The notes: a model not told the origin generated them from the sequence alone. Numbered from the stretch's first letter, positions 25,516 through 34,879 are shown. The stretch: DNA of 64,000 nt from Acidobacteria bacterium Ga0074141 (GCA_001464665.1 LNDP01000023.1:594157-658156), one strand, 5' to 3'. Made by a program: numbers and translations.

Positions 25516-27156
25516 ATGAACCGCCCGGCAACAGACTCAGGTGTATCAAAGCTCCGCAACCGCATTTGGCTCGCAGTGTGTGTGCTCGCGGTGCTCAATG
25601 CCGTGGTCGGGTTGATCGGCATTGCCGCCGCAACGTATATCTTCTCTTCATTCGAGATCCCATTCATCGGCACCATTATCGTAGCGGCCGCGATCACGGC
25701 GGCCTACGGAAGATGGCTCGCCGATGACGCCGTTCAGCCGATCGAAAAGACCCTGCTGGCTGCAAAAAGCCTCGAGCGCACCCCGAACGCAGACATTCCC
25801 GGCGCGACCGGTGCCGCCGAGACCGATGAGATCTTGGAAAGCATTAAGCGGAACGGCCGCCAGCTCCGCAATCTGCTTAAACTGATGGAGGACGTCGCCA
25901 GCGGCAATACGAACGCCGCTCTCGAACCCTTTGAATATTCCGACCGCGTGACCGCTTCGGCACAGAAGCTGATCGCCAAAGTGACCGGCTCGGTCGATGC
26001 CGGCGGCGAACTCGAGCAATTGCGAGCGGCCATTGAACGCCTATCGAAAGACCTTGCTCCCGCAAACAGCGGTTCGCCTGTCCAGGAAATTGTAGCCGCA
26101 GGCCCGCTTACCGAACTGGCCCGCCCGGTCAATGCTCTCCGCACTCACCTTGAAGAAAGCCGCCGCGAACTCGCCGGTGCCATCGCCGCATCCGAGCACC
26201 TCGCTTCTCAGCTTGCCGAAAGAACAGCAACTGCCCGCGGAAAATCCGCAACCGGCAAAGGCGTACTTGATGAAAGCATCGCCCGCCTTCGGTCTCCGCT
26301 CGCCCCGAGGCCGGAGCTCGACGATTCACTCGCGATGCTTCGGGCAATGTCCTGTGATCCGAAGGTCCTCGAGCTTGGCCGCAATTCAACTAATGGCCTA
26401 AAGGCTGGTGTCGATGGCCTCAGCCTCCACGTCGGCGAATTGCATCGTACCATCCGCGAGCTCCGCGAGAACTCCCTCTCGATACAGAACCTCGCGCGCC
26501 AAAGCGACGAATTTGCACGCAAGCTCAAGCTGATAGCACTTAATGCTAGCGTCGGCGGAAGCCGGGCCAATGGCCAGGCCGTCGCCGATGAGCTTATCGA
26601 AATGGCGGAGAAGATCGGCCGCTTCTCGATCGAAAGCGGCAACTCGCTTCGCGTCCATTCCGAACGTATTACCGAGAGCGATTCGCTTCTCCAGCGGATC
26701 GAGACCGGCGCCGCAACGCTCGGCGAAGAGGCCCGCGAATTCTCTGAGGTCGCTGCCTCGGTCGTTCCGCTTCTTTCCGTCACATCAAAGCTGCCCGAGA
26801 TGATCGGCTCGCTCGTTGCCGAGCGTTCGGCCGAACGCAGCGATCTGCTCAAGCGGCTTACGGCAATGCACTTCGAGCTCGCAGGGCTGGTCGGCGAGCT
26901 CGACTCGCTCGATTCAAACATCCGCGAAAGCCGAACTGCCGTGCTCCGCTCGCGGCTGCGTCCGAGCGAGACGGCCGCTCCTCTACCCTTGCCCGCACCG
27001 CTGCCCTCCGCCCCGGCCGAAACAGGCGAAGCAGCAATGGAACCTGCCGAATACAACGGCCCGCACCGCGAAAGCCTCCCGACCGCAAGCTTTGAGGAAA
27101 CGCTCTCGCCGGCCGATATGCTCGAGCTGCCGCAAGAAAACGCATTGATCCAATGA
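25516..27156 (+). CDS. MCP-like membrane protein with degenerate signalling tip
   Basis: A 546-aa protein. Two transmembrane helices lie near residues 20-40 and 45-65 (LAVCVLAVLNAVVGLIGIAAATYIF and IGTIIVAAAITAAYG), with almost nothing between, so there is no periplasmic sensor. A long coiled-coil follows, the layout of a PilJ/MCP-type signalling domain. The hairpin tip is reduced to LKLIALNASVGGSRANG followed by AVADELIEMAEKIG; LALNAS-like residues survive but the A-I-E-A-A-R-A-G-E core is lost. It may sense membrane or cytoplasmic input, or serve as a scaffold for the second MCP. I took ATG 25516 rather than GTG 25474 because the latter overlaps cheW. The stop overlaps the next ATG. Confidence 0.78.
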   Translation: MNRPATDSGVSKLRNRIWLAVCVLAVLNAVVGLIGIAAATYIFSSFEIPFIGTIIVAAAITAAYGRWLADDAVQPIEKTLLAAKSLERTPNADIPGATGAAETDEILESIKRNGRQLRNLLKLMEDVASGNTNAALEPFEYSDRVTASAQKLIAKVTGSVDAGGELEQLRAAIERLSKDLAPANSGSPVQEIVAAGPLTELARPVNALRTHLEESRRELAGAIAASEHLASQLAERTATARGKSATGKGVLDESIARLRSPLAPRPELDDSLAMLRAMSCDPKVLELGRNSTNGLKAGVDGLSLHVGELHRTIRELRENSLSIQNLARQSDEFARKLKLIALNASVGGSRANGQAVADELIEMAEKIGRFSIESGNSLRVHSERITESDSLLQRIETGAATLGEEAREFSEVAASVVPLLSVTSKLPEMIGSLVAERSAERSDLLKRLTAMHFELAGLVGELDSLDSNIRESRTAVLRSRLRPSETAAPLPLPAPLPSAPAETGEAAMEPAEYNGPHRESLPTASFEETLSPADMLELPQENALIQ

Positions 27157-28667
27157 ATTCTTCATTCGGAAAACTGATCGTCAGGTCGCTCGCCTTTATC
27201 GGCGGTGGCCTTTTGCTGCTCGGTATCGTCCTCCTTATTCTCGCCAAGGCCGGTGTCGTCGCCGATGGCCCGGTCGTGCTGATGTCTCTCATTCTCGGCT
27301 CGGCGATCGCCATAGCCGCGATCGTGATGTTGATGATGCAGGACCGCGAGAACGCCCGACGCTTTGCCTCGGCCGCAGCCGCCGCGTCCGATATAGCTGA
27401 AGGCCGGCCTGCAGGATTTGAAGCCGACGATGAACTCAAGTCTTCGCTCCGCTCCATCGGTAACTATCTCTCTCAGAACGCCAAAGCCCTCGAAGCACTC
27501 GCCCGCGATGGCCGCCTCAGCGGCTTCTCGCCCGCCGGTCCCGAAGATCGCCTCGGCAATGCCATCGCATCGCTTGCCACGCGGTTTTCCGCAAACGACC
27601 AAAGCGACGAAGCGTTTGCCCAACTTGAGCGTTCGCTCCTTCGCCTTTCGGCCGATCTTTCAGGTGTCGCTTCCGGTGACCTTTCGCTCCGCTCGGAAAG
27701 CCGCGTGGAAGCGATGGAAGAGGTGACGGCCGCTTTCAATCTCTTGACCGGAAATCTTTCCGCGACCGTCGGTCGGCTCCGAAAGGCGTCCGACGCCGCA
27801 GCGTCCGTTTCGGGCTCGATCACCGAGGCCGCCGAACAGGTCGCCCGCGGCAGCAATGCTCAAGCATCGCAGTCCGCTCGGACCCGCACGGCTCTCGATT
27901 CGCTCGCCGCCGAGATGCGTCGCATCGCCGAGGCAGCCGAACGCTCGGCCGGTATCGCCAACACGGTCTTCGGCAATTCTCGCTCCGGCGCCGCCTCCGC
28001 AGCCAACAATATCTCGGCGACCGAAGCCATCCGAAAACAAGTTCAGGAAACGGCAAAGCGCGTCAAACGGCTCGGCGAACGCTCGCAGGAGATCGGCCAG
28101 ATCGTCTCGCAGATCGATGACCTCAGCGACCGCACAAGCGTGCTCGCCCTCAACGCCTCCCTGCAGAGCGGAATGCAAAACTCCGGAAGCGGCAGCATAT
28201 CGACCGTCGCCGAAGAGATCGAACGGCTTGCCGACCGCTCAACAAGGATGACCCAGCAGATCGCCTCGATGACACAGGCGATAAATCTCGAAACGAAAGA
28301 ACTTGTCACCTCGATGGAAGAGACCGTCCGGCAGGTCTCGCTCGGATCGGTTTCCGCCGAACGCTCGGCACGCTCACTTTTTGAGATAGAAAAGAGCACG
28401 CAGGAACTCACTTCTCTTCTCACCGAGTTGCTCAACTCGACCCGCGGGCAATCGTCGAACGCCGAAGCCGCAGCCGCCTCTGTAAAAGAGATCTGCGAGG
28501 TCGCCGACCTTGTCCGGATGAGCTCGGCCCAGTTTTCCGAGCACCTCGGCCACCTTGCCCGTTCGGTCTCAGACGTCCAGCTCGCCGTTTCGCCATTCAA
28601 GCTTCCCGTCCCAGAGCTTCGCCGCGAAACGCCGCAAACTCCGCAGGATAATCGCTTTGTGAATTGA
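27153..28667 (+). CDS. MCP-like chemoreceptor, PilJ-like
   Basis: A 504-aa protein with a transmembrane hairpin near residues 8-30 and 36-60, no periplasmic domain, a HAMP-like region and a long signalling coiled coil. The tip reads IDDLSDRTSVLALNASLQSG, then SISTVAEEIERLADRSTR, which keeps the PilJ-type NAS(I/L)Q form and the A-E-E-I-x-x-L-A-x-R-S exit helix. It therefore probably drives the CheA-like kinase. It lacks the C-terminal CheR-tethering pentapeptide, and no cheR or cheB is nearby. The ATGA overlap with the preceding gene indicates coupled production of the two receptors. Confidence 0.83.
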   Translation: MNSSFGKLIVRSLAFIGGGLLLLGIVLLILAKAGVVADGPVVLMSLILGSAIAIAAIVMLMMQDRENARRFASAAAAASDIAEGRPAGFEADDELKSSLRSIGNYLSQNAKALEALARDGRLSGFSPAGPEDRLGNAIASLATRFSANDQSDEAFAQLERSLLRLSADLSGVASGDLSLRSESRVEAMEEVTAAFNLLTGNLSATVGRLRKASDAAASVSGSITEAAEQVARGSNAQASQSARTRTALDSLAAEMRRIAEAAERSAGIANTVFGNSRSGAASAANNISATEAIRKQVQETAKRVKRLGERSQEIGQIVSQIDDLSDRTSVLALNASLQSGMQNSGSGSISTVAEEIERLADRSTRMTQQIASMTQAINLETKELVTSMEETVRQVSLGSVSAERSARSLFEIEKSTQELTSLLTELLNSTRGQSSNAEAAAASVKEICEVADLVRMSSAQFSEHLGHLARSVSDVQLAVSPFKLPVPELRRETPQTPQDNRFVN

Positions 28668-28669
28668 AG

Positions 28670-31528
28670 ATGAACGACCGCGAACTACAAACTTTCCTTG
28701 AAGAGGCCGAGATCATTCTCCACGGCATCCGCGGCGGCATACTTCTCTTTGCCCAGGCTCCGCAAAACTTGTCGAGCCTTGACGTGCCCGCTCGCCGGAT
28801 CAACGAACTTCGCCACCGCTCCGAACCGCTCGGCCGACGCGAAGTTGCCGACGCCTGCGCAAAGGTGAGCGGTAACTTGTCCATGCTTCATAACGCCGCA
28901 CGCGAGGGCCGCGATGTCCAAAGTGCGATCCGCGAAACGCTCGATGCGGTTGCCGATGTCGAGCTCGCCTTTGCGGGGATTCGCCTTGCCGTTGATGGGC
29001 CCGAGCCTGATTTTGATTTTTTGGTCGATGCAAGCTTCAGCCCGAGCTCTCCAGTTGGGGCACCTCCGCTTCCCTCTTATCAGCCGCCGCAGGTTCCGGT
29101 GATGCCGCCCGCACCTGCTGCCCAACCTGCTCCGGCCGAAAGCGACTTTTCACAGTTCGAGATAGACGCAGAGCTTCTCGAGGTTTTTGCTGAAGAAGCC
29201 GCCGATCTGCTCGGCAATATTTCCGCCAGCCTCGACGAACTCCAGACAAATCCCGACAACAAGAACGCACTTTGGGAGATCCGCCGCAATGCCCACACCT
29301 TTAAGGGCTCGGCCGGGATCGTCGGGCTCAAGCCGCTCAGCCAGTTCGCCCATCGCATCGAGGACCTTCTCGATAAGCTTGCCGAATCCGGCGGCAAGCC
29401 GCGTTCGGGCCTGATCCCGCTTCTTATCGAGTCGAACACCTGTCTCCAGGCATTGGTCTCCGGCGAACGCCGCGAAGAGACCGCCGCACTTTCGCTAAAG
29501 CTATCCGCCGATTTCGACGCGATGATGGCCGCGATCGAGAACAACGAACCCGACGTGATCGATGTGGTCGACGTGCCGGTAACCGCCATTGTTCCCGAAC
29601 TCCGACCGACCACCGAGCTCCCGGCACACAAGCTCTCGGAGCCCGTCCCGGTCTATGCCGCACAGCCCGAAGCCGAAGCGCCCAATCGCAATCGCTCGAT
29701 CGTCCGCGTTTCGCTCGACAAGCTCGACGAACTCGTCGGTATCGTCCGCGATATGGTCATCAATCGCTCCGCCGTCGAACAGCGTCTATCGGAACTCGAC
29801 CGCCAGATCGACGACCTGCAAAATGCGACCCGCCGGCTGCAGGCGATGAACGGAAAGCTCGAGGTCGATTTCGAGGCCTCAATGCTCGGCAATGGCCTTA
29901 CTTCGAGAGTTTCGGCCGATCGCTCAGCGATCCCCGCACCACGGTCCGTGCATGGCGACTTTGATGAACTCGAATACGATCGCTATACGGAATTTCACCA
30001 AGCTATTCGAGAGCTCGGCGAAACCTCGAACGACACATTTTCGATCAACACTGCGCTCGAACAACTAAAGGGCGACCTCGACGTGCTCTTCGAATCGCAG
30101 CGTCGGCTGATTGATAGCGTTCAGGAACGCGTGATGCGCATTCGCCTCGTCGAGTTCGGCGCACTCCGGACCCGGCTCGAACGCGCCGTCCGCGTTACCT
30201 GCGACGAAGAAGGCAAGCGTGCCGAGATCACACTTGAGAACCCGCATCTTGAGATCGACACGAAGATCCTCGATTCGCTCATCGAGCCGATGCTCCATTT
30301 GCTCAAGAATGCCGTCGTCCACGGCATCGAGTATCCCGAACTTCGCCGCCTGCTCGGCAAACCCGAGTCCGGCCGCATCACGGTAAAGCTCTCGCTCGAC
30401 GAGACCCATGTCGTGCTCACCGTAGCCGACGACGGCGGCGGCATTTCCACCGGTTCACTCAAAGAAAAGGCCGTCATCGATGGGCTGATCACACGCGAAC
30501 AGGCCGAGCGGATGTTTGACGATGAGGCTCAGATGCTGATCTTCCGCCCAGGCCTCACGACCTCGCAGAAGCTCAACCTCAATGCCGGCCGCGGCGTCGG
30601 GATGAGCATCGTAAAGGAAAGCGTCGAATCGAAAAAAGGCACCATCTCGATGCGATCGACGCCGCACACCGGAACCGTCTTCACCATCCGGATGCTGCTT
30701 CCGCTCGCGGTCACTGAGGCACTTATCGTTACCTCGGGCCAGGACGTTTTCGCCGTGCCGCTCAACGCCATTCGGCACATCGTCGAGATCGGCAAGGACT
30801 CAGGCTACACAGCCGAAGGCGAAGGCTTCATCGACCATGCCAGCGAACGCTTCAGGCCCTATTCGCTCGCGCATCTTACCGGCTTGCCAAGCCGCGATGC
30901 ACTCGCAAAGTCGGCGAACGCACTGCTCATTGAATGCGGCGACGAGTTCTTCGCCGTCGCGGTCGATTCGGTCGTCCGCACCGAGGAGCTTGTCGTCAAA
31001 CCGCTCGGCCGCCCGCTCGACCAGATGCCCGGCGTGCTCGGCGTCTCGACCCTCGCGAGCGGCGAAGCCATCACCATCCTCGACCTCGATCATCTTCTCC
31101 GCGACCGCCCGGCCGGCAACGAACCCATCGCCGAACCGCCGCCGGTCGAAAAGCAGCTCGCCGTGCTGATCGTTGACGACAGCCCGAGCGTCCGCCTGCT
31201 GACCTCAAAGGTCGTCAAAAACGCCGGCTGGCTCGCGCTGACCGCCAAAGACGGCATCGACGCGCTCGAGACGCTCCGCGAACTTGAAGACCTTCCCTCA
31301 ATAATTCTTAGCGATATTGAAATGCCGCGAATGGGCGGCTACGACATGGTCGCCGCTCTCAAAGCAGACGAAAGACTTCGCGAGATCCCCGTCATCGTCA
31401 TAACCTCGCGTGCCGGCGAAAAACACCGAGCAAAAGCCGAGGAACAAGGCGTCGCCGACTACCTAGTAAAACCCTACAGCGAATGGGAACTCATCCAAAA
31501 GATCCAAACCCTCGCCACCCCAAACTAA
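28670..31528 (+). CDS. ChpA/CheA-like hybrid histidine kinase
   Basis: A 952-aa cytoplasmic kinase. A first Hpt-like helical region without a phospho-histidine lies at residues 1-110, followed by a Pro-rich linker and a real Hpt with NAHTFKGSAG (His near 209). A P3-type dimerisation region is around 345-470. The ATPase has the N-box HLLKNAVVHG near 544, then VADDGGG and GRGVGMSIV. A CheW-like domain begins near 680, and a C-terminal receiver near 832, with phospho-acceptor Asp in SDIEMPRMGGY. It phosphorylates the receiver protein that opens the operon. Only one functional Hpt is present, unlike the multi-Hpt ChpA of Pseudomonas. The start ATG is 2 bases after the MCP stop; a TTG at 28664 is less likely. 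Confidence 0.88.
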   Translation: MNDRELQTFLEEAEIILHGIRGGILLFAQAPQNLSSLDVPARRINELRHRSEPLGRREVADACAKVSGNLSMLHNAAREGRDVQSAIRETLDAVADVELAFAGIRLAVDGPEPDFDFLVDASFSPSSPVGAPPLPSYQPPQVPVMPPAPAAQPAPAESDFSQFEIDAELLEVFAEEAADLLGNISASLDELQTNPDNKNALWEIRRNAHTFKGSAGIVGLKPLSQFAHRIEDLLDKLAESGGKPRSGLIPLLIESNTCLQALVSGERREETAALSLKLSADFDAMMAAIENNEPDVIDVVDVPVTAIVPELRPTTELPAHKLSEPVPVYAAQPEAEAPNRNRSIVRVSLDKLDELVGIVRDMVINRSAVEQRLSELDRQIDDLQNATRRLQAMNGKLEVDFEASMLGNGLTSRVSADRSAIPAPRSVHGDFDELEYDRYTEFHQAIRELGETSNDTFSINTALEQLKGDLDVLFESQRRLIDSVQERVMRIRLVEFGALRTRLERAVRVTCDEEGKRAEITLENPHLEIDTKILDSLIEPMLHLLKNAVVHGIEYPELRRLLGKPESGRITVKLSLDETHVVLTVADDGGGISTGSLKEKAVIDGLITREQAERMFDDEAQMLIFRPGLTTSQKLNLNAGRGVGMSIVKESVESKKGTISMRSTPHTGTVFTIRMLLPLAVTEALIVTSGQDVFAVPLNAIRHIVEIGKDSGYTAEGEGFIDHASERFRPYSLAHLTGLPSRDALAKSANALLIECGDEFFAVAVDSVVRTEELVVKPLGRPLDQMPGVLGVSTLASGEAITILDLDHLLRDRPAGNEPIAEPPPVEKQLAVLIVDDSPSVRLLTSKVVKNAGWLALTAKDGIDALETLRELEDLPSIILSDIEMPRMGGYDMVAALKADERLREIPVIVITSRAGEKHRAKAEEQGVADYLVKPYSEWELIQKIQTLATPN

Positions 31529-31620
31529 CAACCCAACTCGTAGTTCTGAGTCCCGGCTTCAGCCCGTTGTTCAGAGTCCCGGCTTTATCCGGCCTGCGGC
31601 TCCGCCGCCCGTGTCCGAGG

Positions 31621-31757
31621 CCCAAACGTAAGTGAGGGCTCCAATGCGGTAGCCCGCACGTAAGTAAGGGCGTATCATCCAATGCGAATCCAACGGCAGA
31701 AACCCGACCGGTAGGAAGGGTGTCCCTTAGAGCACCAAGGACGAAGGATAAAGGATG
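31621..31757 (+). repeat. composite repeat, copy 1
   Basis: In order it carries AGCCCGCACGTAAGTAAGGGC (31651-31671), then GAAACCCGACCGGTAGGAAGG within 31698-31721, then AAGGATAAAGGATGAA. The same three parts recur in the same order near 38804-38960. Coding content is absent. Confidence 0.75.
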
Positions 31758-31905
31758 AACCCGGGATCCATTTTCTTCTTTTCTTTTTCCGTGGTAAATC
31801 AATTCCTGACCGATCGGGCAACCATCAGATCAACAACGAAAGCGGAAAAAGAGAAACCGAAAGTTCACTTTGTCCATTCTCCTTTACCGCTCTTCCTTTC
31901 CACAC

Positions 31906-31935
31906 AACACCTTCCCTACCGGTCGGGTTTCCGCC
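31906..31935 (-). repeat. composite repeat core, inverted copy
   Basis: This is the reverse complement of the GGCGGAAACCCGACCGGTAG core of the composite repeats, with the adjoining GGAAGGTGT preserved. Confidence 0.75.
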
Positions 31936-31953
31936 TGTGCTTTGTAATCACAC

Positions 31954-31993
31954 AAAACGAAAACCGGAGGCACGGACCAACCCGCACCTCCGG
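31954..31993 (-). terminator. intrinsic terminator of the metalloprotease gene
   Basis: On the minus strand CCGGAGGTGC pairs with GTGCCTCCGG through a 10-bp stem with two G-T pairs, followed by TTTTCGTTTTG. It lies about 45 bases after the protease stop codon. Confidence 0.7.
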
Positions 31994-32038
31994 CTTCTTA
32001 TTTCTCGCTAATAGCTACTAGCTACCAGCTAATGGCTT

Positions 32039-34555
32039 CTATCTAACAAATGCATTCGGCAGCGGCTTATCGCCGGTGATGCCGAATTGGAGGATAAGCG
32101 GACCCGCGGTCGAACGCAGTGCGAACCAGTTTGAGTTCGAGGGGCGGAAGACCGCCGCGTCGATCTTGCCGTCGCCGTCGTAGTCGCCCGGTGCAGGGAC
32201 GTCGCCCGCGGCACCCCACGGGAACGCGAAGAAGCTCGAGTCCTCTGATCTGAGGATGAACCACTCGCCCGTCGATGGCCTGAAGTACGCGATGTCAGCC
32301 TTGCCGTCTCCGGTGTAATCGCCCGGCACGGTCAGGTCGGTTGAGGTGCCAAAGGCAAACGCCCGATTGGCTCCATCCGAACTTCGCAGGTACCACCACT
32401 CGCCGCCGCCCGAGCCGCCGGTCGGCCGAAAGATCGCAACGTCGGCCTTGCCGTCGCCGTCGTAATCCGCCGGAACCGGCTTGTCACCAGCGATGCCGAA
32501 CGGCGTCGTCGCTACTTGCCCGTCCGACGAACGGAGCGTGAACCACGTGTTCGTCGAAGGCCTGTAAACCGTTGCGTCCGACTTTCCGTCCCCGTCAAAA
32601 TCCGCCGGCGAGGGCACATCGCCCGCCGCCCCGAACGGGAACGCGAAGAACGTCGAATCCTCGCTCCTCAATACGAACCATTCGCCACTTGCGGGCCGCC
32701 AGAACGCCAGATCCGTCTTCCCGTCACCGGTAAAGTCCGCCGGCACGATCGTATCCGTCGGCGAACCGAAGGCGAACGCCCGATTCCCACCATCCGACGA
32801 CCTCAAATACCACCACTGCCCCGGATTCGGCCGGAAAACTGAGATGTCCGTCTTTCCATCGCCATCCAGATCGAACGGAGCGTCAAGCACGGGCAACGTG
32901 TTCGTGATGGTGAAATCCAGCTCGGAAACTCCCGCCGGCGAGGCATAGTTCACCTCGCGAATGCGGATCCTTCCCTGCTGCGTCGGAGTGTTCGGAACGG
33001 CGAATGAAAAGCTTCCAGTATTCGCGACGTTTGCCGCGAGCGTCTGCGTATAGGTCGCACCGCCGTTGAGCGAAAGCTCGATCGCGACATTCTGGTTGAA
33101 CCCGCCGTTGTTGTTCCAATTGATGTTGGCCTGTGAGCCGATCAGCAGGAATCCACCGCTCGGCGTCACGCCCGTGATCGTGTCCGGCGTCCCGTTACCA
33201 TCTGAGTCGCGATACCAACCGATGTCGCGCATCTGCTGCCGCGTCAGGTCAAGCGTTAGCGGAACGCCCGACGTGATGAAAGGCTCCATGAGAACGTTCG
33301 GCGTAACTCGCGTGTTCCAGTGGGCGACGGACGAGCCGCCGTCGTAAGGAGCGGGCGTATAGACCTCGACCCTGCCGGTCGCGGCGTCGCGTCCCTGACT
33401 TAGTCCGCCCGAGGCAAGCCGGACGCTGGCTCCGTCCCAGAGCACGTTGTTGTTATTGATCGCTGAAATGGCACGCTGGCCGTCGGTCATATCGCGCCAG
33501 AGCACCGAAGTAGAACGGTCGAAAAGGAAACGGGCATAGACATCAGGAAAACCGTTGAACCACGCTCCGGTCGTGCCGTTGACGAAATCCGCAAATCCGA
33601 GTCCGTGGCCGATCTCGTGCAGGACGACGATGAGCAGATTCAGCGTTCCCGGGGGCTGGGAATTATCAAGGCCGAGATAAAATCGAGTGCCCTGGAGGCA
33701 GTCGGGCCGGCCGTCGAGGTTGCTATTGAAAGTGGCAGCGAGGTCGGGGTTTGGCGAGAGGTCAACACCGGCCTGCTTATTTGCGAGGGCCTGATGATGC
33801 CAGGTTCCGGAGAATCCGGCATTCGCGTGCTCACGATGCACCGTCGTCGTTGACGCCGATCCGAGAACGGCTGAGGTCAAGGTACAAGTTTGCGGATCGA
33901 ATCGCGCACTGACCTCGATCGGGACGGTCGAGTCAAGAAACGCTCCCCAGATCGCCGCCGCTGCACCGAAAACATTTAGCCGCTGCTGGCCGCGTGTTGC
34001 TCCGGTATTTCCGCCTTCGGCCGCAACCGGTGTCGGGTCGTTAAAGCCCTCGTTCGGGCCGTCGCCGTTAACTATCGAGATATTTGCCGCCAAAGGGCTT
34101 AACTCCGCCGCTTCAATGTAGCGGGCAATCATTTCGCGGTAAAAGAGCATTTCCTCGTCCGACATCCCGTAGTCGGCGGAATCGATGGCAAAGGGGTCAA
34201 AGCTCCGCGGGCTGTTCGGTATAAGGTTGCCGGTCTCAAGGTCGCGACCGAGGAAAGCATTTGCTTCCTTGAGGCTTGAGACGCAGCTCGCCGTCGGGCG
34301 GCCGTCCCGCCCGAGATTTGCCAACGCGACATGTTGAAACCGCCCGCGAAGATCGACCTTGACGCTGCCATCCGCAAGGCGTTCCTCGACCAACCCTTCG
34401 GTCGAACGGCTTGTTCGTTCTTTAAGATCGGCCGCCAGCTTCATCTCCTCCGCTCGTTGGTCAAAGGTTAAGACCTGCCCGACCGTGGCGGCCGGAACGA
34501 TCAATGCAAACGAAAAAACAAACGACAAAAGCGTCCGAAAACCCTTAGATCTCAT
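32039..34555 (-). CDS. secreted zinc metalloprotease-like protein with FG-GAP/VCBS repeats
   Basis: An 838-aa exported protein. The signal peptide ends AATVGQ near residue 27. A catalytic domain holds HEIGHGLGFAD near residue 313: this is HExxHxxGxxD, where the third ligand is Asp as in snapalysin-type metzincins. A beta-sandwich domain follows at about 460-570. The C-terminal 260 residues hold seven or so repeats of a D-x-D-G-D-G-K-x-D calcium-binding type (for example FDLDGDGKTDISVFRP), probably a beta-propeller. It may degrade or bind extracellular protein; catalysis is inferred from the motif only. The ribosome site GGAGAG lies before ATG. Confidence 0.85.
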   Translation of the reverse strand: MRSKGFRTLLSFVFSFALIVPAATVGQVLTFDQRAEEMKLAADLKERTSRSTEGLVEERLADGSVKVDLRGRFQHVALANLGRDGRPTASCVSSLKEANAFLGRDLETGNLIPNSPRSFDPFAIDSADYGMSDEEMLFYREMIARYIEAAELSPLAANISIVNGDGPNEGFNDPTPVAAEGGNTGATRGQQRLNVFGAAAAIWGAFLDSTVPIEVSARFDPQTCTLTSAVLGSASTTTVHREHANAGFSGTWHHQALANKQAGVDLSPNPDLAATFNSNLDGRPDCLQGTRFYLGLDNSQPPGTLNLLIVVLHEIGHGLGFADFVNGTTGAWFNGFPDVYARFLFDRSTSVLWRDMTDGQRAISAINNNNVLWDGASVRLASGGLSQGRDAATGRVEVYTPAPYDGGSSVAHWNTRVTPNVLMEPFITSGVPLTLDLTRQQMRDIGWYRDSDGNGTPDTITGVTPSGGFLLIGSQANINWNNNGGFNQNVAIELSLNGGATYTQTLAANVANTGSFSFAVPNTPTQQGRIRIREVNYASPAGVSELDFTITNTLPVLDAPFDLDGDGKTDISVFRPNPGQWWYLRSSDGGNRAFAFGSPTDTIVPADFTGDGKTDLAFWRPASGEWFVLRSEDSTFFAFPFGAAGDVPSPADFDGDGKSDATVYRPSTNTWFTLRSSDGQVATTPFGIAGDKPVPADYDGDGKADVAIFRPTGGSGGGEWWYLRSSDGANRAFAFGTSTDLTVPGDYTGDGKADIAYFRPSTGEWFILRSEDSSFFAFPWGAAGDVPAPGDYDGDGKIDAAVFRPSNSNWFALRSTAGPLILQFGITGDKPLPNAFVR

Positions 34556-34680
34556 AAAATCTCTCCAAACAAACCGGTAGGTACAAAAAATAAAAGTGAA
34601 CTAGAAGCTTTTTACGTGTAATGGGAAAGCTCAGATTCAAGTATGCAAAATCCAAGCCCCAAATGCCACAAGATCTTTCA

Positions 34681-34840
34681 ATTGCCACTAGCTTTAGCTA
34701 GTGGAATTGGGCAATAAAAACACTCCGGGCTTTAGCCCGATATGGGGCTAAAGCAACTAATGAATGCGGCTTGTTGATCGGGTTCGGCTAAAGCCGGTGT
34801 GATGTCCAATGCCCGTCCACTATCTAAAGCTAGTGGCAAT
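34681..34840. repeat. cluster of CTTTAG/CTAAAG stem-loop repeats
   Basis: There are at least four palindromes with a TTTA or TAAA loop: CCACTAGC-TTTA-GCTAGTGG (34685-34704), CGGGC-TTTA-GCCCG (34726-34739), CGGC-TAAA-GCCG (34785-34796) and CCACTATC-TAAA-GCTAGTGG (34817-34836). The outer two share the same stem sequence. A REP-like nature is likely. Confidence 0.75.
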
Positions 34841-34859
34841 TTACAAGCGAGCGAACTGG

Positions 34860-34879
34860 CCGCCCGCTTACGCAGGCGG
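34860..34879. repeat. CCGCCCGC-TTAC-GCAGGCGG stem-loop repeat
   Basis: 8-bp arms with one mismatch around TTAC, 10 bases from the mqnD stop. It resembles, in inverted sense, the GCCCGCGCGTAAGCAAGGGC part of the composite repeats. It could also end mqnD transcription, though no T-run follows on the minus strand. Confidence 0.55.

Larger units (their letters stand above)
31529..32038. repeat. repeat-rich intergenic region
   Basis: Between the kinase and the minus-strand metalloprotease lie several repeat units. GAGTCCCGGCTT is repeated at 31548 and 31574. The composite element spans 31621-31757. Its core is repeated in inverted orientation at 31906-31935. The protease terminator lies at 31954-31993. 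Short open frames here (such as 31491-31802 on the minus strand) are products of the repeats, not genes. Confidence 0.7.

Noticed and set aside
31491-31802. Minus-strand frames containing TLPTGRVSA
   Set aside because: The peptide arises from the composite repeat in several places (also near 38900); no ribosome site or domain is seen.
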